A DNA stretch of 13,422 bases from a bacterium (GTDB lineage: Bacteria > BMS3Abin14), in NCBI GenBank assembly GCA_022865845.1, contig JALHUC010000383.1, positions 1-13,422 on the forward strand, given 5' to 3'. Within the stretch, counting starts at the first letter, position 1, and each line of letters starts with the position of its first letter. Shown piece by piece: positions 7,273 to 13,422 of this stretch. A program made the position numbers and the translations under genes. The notes under the pieces were generated by a model. The model did not search any database. It was not told the origin of the DNA and saw only the letters and a list, made by a program, of their open reading frames with translations.

Positions 7273-8526
7273 ATGGTCGTGGGACACGCTGCAAAAGATG
7301 GGTCGCTGTCAGAACAAGAGGTGCTGGATATACTGGCCCAAGGCATACCTGACAAACAGGTGGCGGGTAAACGCATCCTGGTGCTTACTCCGGATCACAC
7401 CCGCACCTGCCCGCTGCCCATGATGATAAGAGGGCTGGCCAAAATCGTGGCTCCACAAACCGCGCAGCTGGACTTCATGGTGGCCCTGGGTACTCACCCG
7501 GTGATGGATCAAAAAGCTATTCTGTCTCTGTATGGCCTTACATCCGAGTCCAAAAAAAGACTTCTGCCCGGGTCCCGGGTCATGGCTCACCGATGGGATC
7601 TGCCCGAAACCTTAAAGGTCGTTGGGCGTCTTGAAGCGGATGAGATCGCGGCGATCACCGGTGGACGCTTTAGCGAAGGCGTAGATGTGTCCATCAACCG
7701 CCATGTATTCGATTACGATCTTATTCTCATTCTGGGGCCGGTGTTCCCTCACGAGGTGGCCGGATTTTCAGGCGGGGACAAGTACCTGTTTCCGGGCGTT
7801 GCCGGCGGGGATTTTCTACATTTCACCCACTGGCTGGGCGCGGTGGTCACCTGCTGGGACACCATTGGCATTAAGAATACACCGGTGCGAGAGGCTCTCA
7901 CGCGTGCGGCAAGGCTCGTTTCCGTGCCGCGCCTGTGCGTGGCCATGGTGGTCCGATCCAGGACCGAACTGGCCGGACTCTATGTGGGTGAGACTTTGGC
8001 TGCCTGGTCTGCGGCCGCAGATCTCTCGGCGAAAATACACATTGTTTACAAAGACAAGCCCTTTCACACTGTACTGGGCACGGCTTCACGCATGTACGAA
8101 GAGATCTGGGTCGCCGGAAAGGTCATGTACAAGCTGGAACCCGTGGTGGCCGACGGCGGTACCCTCATCATCTATGGCAAGCACATCAACCGTGTTTCCG
8201 ACACCTGGGGCGATCTGATCGCCCGTATCGGCTACCACACCCGCGACTATTTCCTTAAACGCATGGACCGGTTCAAGGATATTCCCGGCGGGGTGCTGGC
8301 TCATTCCACCCATGTGCGGGGTCTGGGCACTTTCGAATCCGGCGTGGAAAAACCCCGCATCAACCTGGTCCTGGCCACTTCCATTCCCGAAGATCAGTGC
8401 CGGGCTATCAACCTGGGCTACATGGACCCGGATGTCGTCGATCTGGACGACTACAGGAACAAGGAAGATGAGGGAATTCTCTTTGTGGAAAACGCCGGGG
8501 AGATCTTGCACCGGCTCAAAGAATAG
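7273..8526 (+). CDS. larA: LarA-superfamily nickel-pincer 2-hydroxyacid racemase/epimerase, probable D-gluconate/D-mannonate 2-epimerase
   Basis: This 417-residue protein belongs to the lactate racemase (LarA) superfamily, whose members use a covalently held nickel-pincer nucleotide. Visible motifs are DHTR (41-44), GTHP (73-76), AHRWD (105-109) and PHEVAGFSGGDKYLFPG (159-175). His160, Lys170 and His186 reproduce the spacing of His174, Lys184 and His200 in L. plantarum LarA, where the Lys carries the cofactor; His106 probably corresponds to His108. LarA homologues with D-gluconate 2-epimerase activity (GntE) are known, and this gene follows gluconokinase and Gnd by 15 nt. I therefore infer interconversion of D-mannonate and D-gluconate, not lactate racemisation. 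The cofactor-making genes larB, larC and larE are not in the window and would have to be elsewhere. An AAAGGA ribosome site precedes ATG 7273. The family is near certain, the substrate is inference from context. Confidence 0.88.
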   Translation: MVVGHAAKDGSLSEQEVLDILAQGIPDKQVAGKRILVLTPDHTRTCPLPMMIRGLAKIVAPQTAQLDFMVALGTHPVMDQKAILSLYGLTSESKKRLLPGSRVMAHRWDLPETLKVVGRLEADEIAAITGGRFSEGVDVSINRHVFDYDLILILGPVFPHEVAGFSGGDKYLFPGVAGGDFLHFTHWLGAVVTCWDTIGIKNTPVREALTRAARLVSVPRLCVAMVVRSRTELAGLYVGETLAAWSAAADLSAKIHIVYKDKPFHTVLGTASRMYEEIWVAGKVMYKLEPVVADGGTLIIYGKHINRVSDTWGDLIARIGYHTRDYFLKRMDRFKDIPGGVLAHSTHVRGLGTFESGVEKPRINLVLATSIPEDQCRAINLGYMDPDVVDLDDYRNKEDEGILFVENAGEILHRLKE

Positions 8527-8568
8527 TCAATTGTTCGGACTCTGCCAATCGGTGCTTTTTAAAAATGT

Positions 8569-9594
8569 TTAGCTTTTCCGATCCAGTCCGGCTGCGGAGT
8601 AAATCGCTTCCACGGCAGCAACACTGCGCATGCCTTCATGGCCGTCTACCAGAAGCGCTTCCTTGCCCCTGATGGCAGCAATAAAGTTTTTTACAATTTC
8701 AATGTGTCCGGTAATGGGAATGCCGCTGGGATCACCACCGGCACCAGCTCCGGCGGTTCTTTCTCGTAACCCATGAGCTGGTTTACCCGCTGCCGTTTGC
8801 CAGCGCAGAATCTCTTCTCCTTCGATCTGAATGCCGCCATAAGTGCCGTAGATCTCCACCCGGTGGGCGAAGCCGGGCTCTGCGAGCGTGGTGGCCACTA
8901 TCGTTGCCATGGCACCTCCGGCAAAGGTCAACGTGGCAGACAGGGTATCCTCTACTTCAATGTTATGGCCCAGAGTGGCGGCGCGGGCCTGGATATGTTC
9001 GGGATCACCCATGAACCAGATCAAAAGATCCAGAAGATGGATACCCTGGTTCATCAGCACACCGCCGCCGTCCAGAGCCCAGGTGCCCCGCCAGGCGGCA
9101 GAATTGTAGTAGGCCTCGGTTCGATTGTAGGGAATGCTCACGAGGCCAGCGACCAGATCCCCCAGTTCTCCCGATTGCACGGCAAGATGCACCTTCTTAA
9201 ACAGCGGCTCAGCCCGGCGCTGCAGAGCCACACCCAGAAGCCGGCCTGCCAGTTCGAAAGCCTTGATCATCTTTCGGGCATCGGTTGTGGTAAGTGCCAT
9301 GGGTTTTTCAACCAGCACATGCTTGCCGGATTGGGCGCATTCAATGGCCTGGTCTGCATGCAGACCGCTGGGCGAACAGATACAGACAACGTCTACGTCC
9401 GGGCGGCTAAGCATTTCCTTAAGTTTCATGCACCGGCCGCCATATTTTTCGCTAAGCGTTTTGTCGGACCGGCGCGAGGCAAACCCGATAAGATGTGCAT
9501 TGTCATCCGCGCTGGCTGTGATGGCTCGAGCGTGAAGCTCGGCGGCCATGCCGGTTCCCACAATGCCGAAGCCGATGCTGTCGTGTTCAGGCAT
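8569..9594 (-). CDS. Gfo/Idh/MocA-family oxidoreductase, substrate unknown
   Basis: This is a 341-residue NAD(P)-dependent oxidoreductase of the glucose-fructose oxidoreductase/inositol dehydrogenase family. The Rossmann loop is GIVGTGMAAELH (10-21), the EKP motif carrying the catalytic Lys is at 95-98 (Lys97 in VEKPMA), and the substrate half has WRGTWALDGGGVLMNQGIH with His186, the usual catalytic His of the family. The Arg-Arg pair at 41-42 after the second strand hints at NADP(H). I chose the start at 9594 because a GGGA ribosome site lies 9 nt upstream and the Rossmann fold begins at once; a longer reading to 9642 adds unrelated residues. The gene is the last on the minus strand, 181 nt after dctM, and converges with larA across 42 bp. 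Context suggests oxidation or reduction of a uronate or uronate-containing oligosaccharide, but no specific reaction can be assigned. Confidence 0.88.
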   Translation of the reverse strand: MPEHDSIGFGIVGTGMAAELHARAITASADDNAHLIGFASRRSDKTLSEKYGGRCMKLKEMLSRPDVDVVCICSPSGLHADQAIECAQSGKHVLVEKPMALTTTDARKMIKAFELAGRLLGVALQRRAEPLFKKVHLAVQSGELGDLVAGLVSIPYNRTEAYYNSAAWRGTWALDGGGVLMNQGIHLLDLLIWFMGDPEHIQARAATLGHNIEVEDTLSATLTFAGGAMATIVATTLAEPGFAHRVEIYGTYGGIQIEGEEILRWQTAAGKPAHGLRERTAGAGAGGDPSGIPITGHIEIVKNFIAAIRGKEALLVDGHEGMRSVAAVEAIYSAAGLDRKS

Positions 9595-9775
9595 AATGTT
9601 GATTCCCTGGCAGATCCACATCGTCGTGGGGCCCATTGACAAAGCTACCCATATCTCCCTTGGCTACAGGGCTCGGAATATGCCTAGTCTGAGAGGATCG
9701 GAAGCGGGGCAGACACTTAAATCCACGAGGCGTACGGTTTCCTCTGGCGTGTCCGGTCAGGAGAACAGTTCCTCC

Positions 9776-11056
9776 CTACCCTATAAGATTTGGTAACGTA
9801 AGCGATATAGCGGGAATGAATGTAATGAGCATCAAGGCAACTAATATGGCAAGATAAAAAGGCCATATTGTTTTCACTGCATCCTCTAGCCTGATGCCAC
9901 CGACAGCACAACCGACAAATAAACAGGTCCCCACAGGAGGGGTACAGAGCCCCAGCCCGAGGTTCATTAATAATACCATGCCGAACTGATATGGATCCAT
10001 ACCAATGGAAATAGCAATTGGCAAAAATATGGGAGTACAAATGAGAATCAACGCGGCCATATCCATTATCATGCCTAGAAGAAGAAGCATAAGGTTGATC
10101 ATCAACAAGATAACGACCGGGTTATCTGAAATACCCAGCAGGAAAACCGACATTTTTGTTGGCACCTGGTAAAAAGTCAACAAGTATGCAAATGCGCCCG
10201 AACAGGCGATCAGGATCATTACCATTGAAGTCGTCCTGACCGAATTTGTGACAGCCAGCTTAAACTTCTCCCATGTCAAAGCCCTATAGACGACAATTGT
10301 AACTATAAAGGCATAAATAGCTCCAAATGCTCCTGATTCTGTAACAGTAAAAATTCCGCTGAGTACACCACCAACAATTATAATTGCGGTCATCAACCCG
10401 GGAACCGCCGCTATAAAATCCTTGAATAAAGATACAAAGCCGGGAAAGGCCTCGGAAGTATAGCCCCGCTTTACAGCGACAACGTAGGAAACGGTAGCAA
10501 GGCACAGGCACATCAAGGCACCGGGAATAAATCCGGCAAGAAACAATTTGGAAATGGAAAGACCACCTCCGGCTGCCACGGCATAAATGATCATATTGTG
10601 GCTCGGTGGGATAATTAATCCTGCAATAGATGAGGTTACGGTCACATTTACCGCGTAATCAACGTCATAACCTTTCTCTTTCATGATAGGTATCAAGATG
10701 GCTCCAAGAGCAGAAACATCTGCTACGGCAGAACCTGATATGCCACCGAACAGCATGGATGAGAAAACATTAACAACACCAAGTCCTCCCCGCATAGCTC
10801 CAACGGCAGAAGAGGCGAAGCGAACCAACCGCAAGGCAATACCACCATGAAACATTAGATCACCCGCAAAAATAAAGAACGGAATCGCCATGAGGGAAAA
10901 AATGCTGATACCTGAAATGATCCGCTGAAAAGCGATCATCATCGGTAGCCCTTCATAAAAAAAGGCGGAAACAGAAGCAACTCCAATAGCAAATGCCACC
11001 GGGGTGCCAATGACGACACAAATTGCGAACACACCAAATAAGATCAGCAGGCCCAT
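9776..11056 (-). CDS. dctM: TRAP transporter large permease subunit (DctM type)
   Basis: This 426-residue integral membrane protein is the ion-coupled large subunit of a tripartite TRAP transporter. It is hydrophobic throughout, consistent with the usual 11-12 transmembrane segments. Family hallmarks include FIFAGDLMFHGGIA, SSMLFGGISGSAVADVSALG followed by ILIPIMKEKGYD, LIIPPSHNMIIYA, and the terminal FIPAISLTLPNLIG. The ATG at 11056 follows the dctQ stop by 18 nt with a GGGGA ribosome site. The gene is much more AT-rich than the enzyme genes on its left. In this locus the likely cargo is a hexuronate or related sugar acid; TRAP systems carrying uronates are known, but the permease sequence itself does not show specificity. 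Confidence 0.95.
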   Translation of the reverse strand: MGLLILFGVFAICVVIGTPVAFAIGVASVSAFFYEGLPMMIAFQRIISGISIFSLMAIPFFIFAGDLMFHGGIALRLVRFASSAVGAMRGGLGVVNVFSSMLFGGISGSAVADVSALGAILIPIMKEKGYDVDYAVNVTVTSSIAGLIIPPSHNMIIYAVAAGGGLSISKLFLAGFIPGALMCLCLATVSYVVAVKRGYTSEAFPGFVSLFKDFIAAVPGLMTAIIIVGGVLSGIFTVTESGAFGAIYAFIVTIVVYRALTWEKFKLAVTNSVRTTSMVMILIACSGAFAYLLTFYQVPTKMSVFLLGISDNPVVILLMINLMLLLLGMIMDMAALILICTPIFLPIAISIGMDPYQFGMVLLMNLGLGLCTPPVGTCLFVGCAVGGIRLEDAVKTIWPFYLAILVALMLITFIPAISLTLPNLIG

Positions 11057-11074
11057 TGATTAAAAATCCCCTGT

Positions 11075-11593
11075 TTACCTGGTATCTTCTTCGTATGTAC
11101 GTTTAAAAAAATGAATAAGATGGCCAATGGAGTATAGAAAGACAAAAATGCCGCTCAACATAATAGGCAAAGATCGCCATCCTTCAGAGACATGGATGAG
11201 GGGGATCTCAGCTGTCCACCTGAACATGGTCAACTTATAGCCATAGACTGCCATCACCAAGCCAAATCCGGTTAAGATAGCATATGACAGGAAATCAAAA
11301 ATGCGACGAACCGGTTTCGGGCTTATTTCCCGGAACACTGATACACTCAGGTGGCTTTTTTTATGAACACCAACAGTTGCGCCTAAAAAGCTGATATAGA
11401 CAACCAATAACAAGGAAACTTGTTCAACCCAGGTGGGGGTCGAATTCAGCACGTAACGACCAAAAACAAGCCAACCGAAAATAGCCGTCATGACAACAAG
11501 ACCGACACCGGTAATTATGATGGTAATATTGGCAAAGAGATCTAATAACCTGTCATATGATGATATTTTTTCTAACGATTTTTCTGAAGACAT
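11075..11593 (-). CDS. dctQ: TRAP transporter small permease subunit (DctQ type)
   Basis: This 172-residue membrane protein is the small subunit of the TRAP transporter encoded by the flanking genes. Four hydrophobic segments are visible, around residues 20-48, 58-78, 98-125 and 138-162. Between the first two is FGRYVLNSTPTWVEQ, and after the second is FLGATVGVHKKSHLSV, the usual DctQ signature with a basic/His patch. I chose ATG 11593 because GGGA lies about 7 nt upstream and the product begins with a normal polar N-terminus. A longer reading to 11644 would start next to the intercistronic hairpin and adds 17 residues without family resemblance. It sits in the fixed order dctP-dctQ-dctM. Confidence 0.93.
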   Translation of the reverse strand: MSSEKSLEKISSYDRLLDLFANITIIITGVGLVVMTAIFGWLVFGRYVLNSTPTWVEQVSLLLVVYISFLGATVGVHKKSHLSVSVFREISPKPVRRIFDFLSYAILTGFGLVMAVYGYKLTMFRWTAEIPLIHVSEGWRSLPIMLSGIFVFLYSIGHLIHFFKRTYEEDTR

Positions 11594-11645
11594 AAATAAT
11601 TCCCGTTTGAAATCAAATTCATTAATATGGATTACACTGAACAAT

Positions 11646-11683
11646 GGTCACCGGCATTCTTTTCAAAAAGAATACCGGTGACC
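11646..11683 (-). promoter_or_regulatory. Intercistronic stem-loop between dctP and dctQ
   Basis: A long inverted repeat lies 21 nt after the dctP stop. The arms GGTCACCGG and ATTCTTTT (11646-11654, 11656-11663) pair with AAAAGAAT and CCGGTGACC (11666-11673, 11675-11683), giving 17 base pairs with one C/A mismatch around a 2-nt loop. On the minus strand the stem is not followed by a U-run, so it is not a textbook terminator. A hairpin here could protect dctP mRNA or partly block read-through, giving more binding protein than permease, as is common in transporter operons. The structure is plainly visible; its function is inferred. Confidence 0.75.
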
Positions 11684-11704
11684 TCAACGGTTCAAAAAAT
11701 AAAA

Positions 11705-12691
11705 CTAAGGCGTTTCTTGAATCAGTTTGACTAACGGTTTCAGACCTGGATTAGCAGCCAGGAATTTGTCATAAACCGGTTTCATCGCAGCCTGGAATGC
11801 ACTTTTTTCTGGAATCTCATTGACCACAGCGCCACCTTCCTTAACTTTTGTCTCACTCGCTTTTTCCCGCTTCTTCCAAAGGTCACGCTGAACCACCGCT
11901 GACTCTTGAGCCGCAGCCCTCAGGATTTTTTGATCACCTGCAGATAATTTGTTGTACACGTCTGCATTTATAGCCAAAATCTCAGGGATGATCAGATGCT
12001 GAGAGTTGGAATAATACTTTGCTACCTCATAATGCCCTGTTGACTCATAGGAAGGCCAGTTGTTTTCAGCACCGTCTACAACTCCGGTTTTCAATGACTG
12101 GTATACTTCGGCAAACGCCATTGGAGACGGATTTCCACCAAGCGCAGAGATCATACCGGAGTATAGATCATTATTCATAACCCTGACTTTCATGCCGGTA
12201 ACATCGGCGGGTTTATTGATGGCCTTCTTGGAGTTATAAAACGAACGGGCTCCGGCATCATACCATGCCAGGACAATAAGGCCTTTTTTTGCACAACCTT
12301 CGCTGATCATTTCGCCCGCTTTCCCATCAAGAACACGCCAAACATGATCCGTGTCTTTAAAGATAAATGGGAGGGAAACGACATTCGCTTCAGGAACGAT
12401 GGGGCCAAGAGGGCCCAGGCTGAAGTTGGCGATCTCCAGCGCACCGACACGCACCTGCTCAATGGCGTCCGGCTGACTGCCGAGGGTACCTGAATGGTAC
12501 ATCTTCAGAGTCATTTTACCGCCGGACTTTTCGCTCAGCAGATCAGCAAACTTGTCCAATGCTACTGTATTTGGGTAGCCCGGCACATGAATGTTCCAGC
12601 CCTTCCATTCTTTGGCCTGGGCTGACACAGAAAAACCAACCATCACTGCAATGGCTAAAGCTAAAACAGCAAACTTTTTTAACCAATTCAT
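11705..12691 (-). CDS. dctP: TRAP transporter substrate-binding protein (DctP family), probable sugar-acid binder
   Basis: This 328-residue periplasmic binding protein delivers substrate to DctQM. A clear Sec signal peptide covers residues 1-26: basic MNWLKK, a hydrophobic core, and cleavage after AQA. Family landmarks include GTLGSQPDAIEQVRVGALEI (68-87), GARSFYNSKKAINKPADVTG (147-166) and KVRVMNN (168-174), whose Arg170 corresponds to the conserved Arg that salt-bridges the substrate carboxylate, then VDGAENNWPSYES (205-217). The AAGGAGAG ribosome site 7 nt before ATG 12691 is the strongest in the window, fitting high expression. Uronate-binding DctP proteins are known and the setting beside kduI and across from uxaC suggests galacturonate, glucuronate or an unsaturated uronate. 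Specificity cannot be settled from motifs. The gene shares the AT-rich composition of dctQ and dctM. Confidence 0.95.
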   Translation of the reverse strand: MNWLKKFAVLALAIAVMVGFSVSAQAKEWKGWNIHVPGYPNTVALDKFADLLSEKSGGKMTLKMYHSGTLGSQPDAIEQVRVGALEIANFSLGPLGPIVPEANVVSLPFIFKDTDHVWRVLDGKAGEMISEGCAKKGLIVLAWYDAGARSFYNSKKAINKPADVTGMKVRVMNNDLYSGMISALGGNPSPMAFAEVYQSLKTGVVDGAENNWPSYESTGHYEVAKYYSNSQHLIIPEILAINADVYNKLSAGDQKILRAAAQESAVVQRDLWKKREKASETKVKEGGAVVNEIPEKSAFQAAMKPVYDKFLAANPGLKPLVKLIQETP

Positions 12692-12749
12692 TTGGCACTC
12701 TCCTTACATAACTTATTAGAAAATGCGTTTACGGTCAGGCCACCCTAAA

Positions 12750-12764
12750 AATGGTGATACCAAT
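12750..12764 (-). promoter_or_regulatory. GntR/FCD-like operator upstream of dctP
   Basis: AATGGTGATACCAAT has perfect TGGT/ACCA half-sites around a 3-bp spacer, with matching A/T at the outer ends. This is the TGGTNNNACCA pattern bound by GntR/FCD regulators such as PdhR and ExuR-type proteins. It lies about 60 bp upstream of the dctP start, where a repressor would act. A weaker FadR-like palindrome, TGGCCTGACCG on the minus strand at 12732-12742, is adjacent, and another imperfect one, ATGACCAGATCAT, lies at 12851-12863. The 295-bp stretch between dctP and kduI holds these sites, an imperfect direct repeat and no convincing gene. Confidence 0.45.
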
Positions 12765-12986
12765 AAACAATCCTGCAAGACTACTTGCATTCCAGTCACA
12801 CCTGACCCCCAACCTCGACATTCTCCCTCCTTTCTCATTAGTAGTCGTAAATGACCAGATCATACAACCACCTGGCTTTCTGTTTTGATCACTGTTGCCA
12901 TAGTTGTGTCGTCATACTCCCCTGGTCCCCAACCCTCCTTTCCCCATAGAGAATTTTATTGTTTAGAGCTTTATCCCGGTGCTTTT

Positions 12987-13422
12987 TCATCTCAATCGGC
13001 TGATCTCGATCATGTTCATGTCGCCGAAATTCTGGTTATCTCCGACCATTCCCCAGATGAAACTGTAGTCCGACGTGCCGCTGCCGGCATGAATAGACCA
13101 GCTCGGTGAGATCACGGCCTCCTCGTTATGAACCATTATATGCCGGGTACGCTCGGGTTCCCCCATCAGGTGAAACAGCACAGCGTCCGGTTTTAGATCG
13201 TAGTAAAAGTAGACTTCCATTCGACGGGAATGGGTATGGCAAGGCGGCAGGCTGTTCCAGACGTTGCCGGGTTCCACTATCGTCAAGCCCATGACCAGGT
13301 TGGCGCTTTGTATGCCGCCGGGATGGATGTATTTGTTCAGCACGCGAACATTGCACTGTTCCGGCGTCCCGATTCGAACCGATTCAACCTCTTCCATCGT
13401 AACTTTCCGGGTTGGATAAGAT
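12987..13422 (-). CDS. kduI: 5-keto-4-deoxyuronate isomerase (4-deoxy-L-threo-5-hexosulose-uronate ketol-isomerase), C-terminal half
   Basis: KduI isomerises 4-deoxy-L-threo-5-hexosulose uronate, formed spontaneously from unsaturated uronates released by pectate and similar lyases, to 2,5-diketo-3-deoxygluconate. The visible part, about 144 residues to TGA at 12987-12989, is the second cupin half. The zinc ligands are in CHTHSRRMEVYFYY (His, His, Glu) and the His of SPSWSIHAGSGT, and the tail FIWGMVGDNQ…DMN…LR is typical. The frame stays open to the right edge, where residues YPTRKVT match the segment preceding the internal Met at 13397, so that Met is not the start and the gene continues outside. 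KduI is normally about 275-280 residues, so roughly half is missing from view. It is co-oriented with the TRAP genes but 295 bp upstream with operators between, so dctP may have its own promoter. Confidence 0.95.
   Translation of the reverse strand, partial: SYPTRKVTMEEVESVRIGTPEQCNVRVLNKYIHPGGIQSANLVMGLTIVEPGNVWNSLPPCHTHSRRMEVYFYYDLKPDAVLFHLMGEPERTRHIMVHNEEAVISPSWSIHAGSGTSDYSFIWGMVGDNQNFGDMNMIEISRLR

Noticed and set aside
8527..8568. Possible bidirectional terminator between convergent larA and Gfo/Idh genes
   Set aside because: There is a short T-run then A-run (CTTTTTAAAAATG) but no GC-rich hairpin that I can pair convincingly.
8773..9639. Long open frame (288 codons) on the plus strand
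   Set aside because: It lies antisense within the Gfo/Idh gene, whose minus-strand product has clear motifs; the plus-strand translation resembles no family I know.
9595..9775. Search for a gene or remnant in the gap between dctM and Gfo/Idh
   Set aside because: No frame gives recognisable protein. A short palindromic GAACAGTTC near 9764 is too small to call.
12693..12708. Sigma-54-like TGGCAC-N5-TTACA on the plus strand
   Set aside because: The -12 GC is AC, the direction faces the 3' end of kduI, and the sequence overlaps the complement of the dctP ribosome site, which explains it.
12987..13397. KduI-like frame as a complete 136-residue cupin
   Set aside because: The frame stays open upstream of the Met at 13397 to the window edge and the extra residues also match KduI, so this is an edge-truncated gene.

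Overview
The window is a hexuronate and pectin-type sugar-acid catabolic locus in two convergent gene blocks. The organism is a bacterium with a GC-rich background, judged by eye at roughly 55-60% GC in the enzyme genes. It has a periplasm-dependent TRAP transporter, a nickel-pincer LarA-family enzyme and a non-classical uronate pathway. That mix fits an anaerobe, possibly Desulfobacterota-like, but no marker gene in the window fixes the taxonomy and this guess is weak.

Left block, plus strand, about 1-8526: the tail of a GntR/FCD-type regulator that appears to have lost most of its ligand-binding domain; uronate isomerase uxaC; a 160-bp gap holding what looks like the decayed 3' end of a TRAP dctM gene; an SDR-type D-mannonate oxidoreductase (fructuronate reductase); tagaturonate/fructuronate epimerase uxaE; a gluconokinase-type FGGY kinase; a long-form 6-phosphogluconate dehydrogenase; and a LarA-superfamily racemase/epimerase. 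The last four genes are tightly packed, with gaps of 2 and 15 nt and a 1-nt overlap.

Right block, minus strand, 13422 down to 8569: the C-terminal half of kduI (cut by the window edge); a 295-bp regulatory gap with a GntR/FCD-like operator; a tripartite TRAP transporter dctP-dctQ-dctM with a strong hairpin between dctP and dctQ; and a Gfo/Idh/MocA oxidoreductase of unknown substrate. The TRAP genes are clearly more AT-rich than everything around them.

How the genes fit together (inference): UxaC converts glucuronate to fructuronate and galacturonate to tagaturonate. UxaE interconverts tagaturonate and fructuronate. The SDR reduces fructuronate to D-mannonate. The LarA homologue epimerises C2 of D-mannonate to D-gluconate. 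The FGGY kinase makes 6-phosphogluconate, and Gnd decarboxylates it to ribulose 5-phosphate. This sends both common hexuronates into the pentose phosphate pathway without mannonate dehydratase, KDG kinase or KDPG aldolase, none of which is in the window. It would be redox-neutral to Ru5P if the cofactors match. The nickel-pincer epimerase is the key unusual step. KduI on the other strand adds a link to unsaturated uronates released by polysaccharide lyases.
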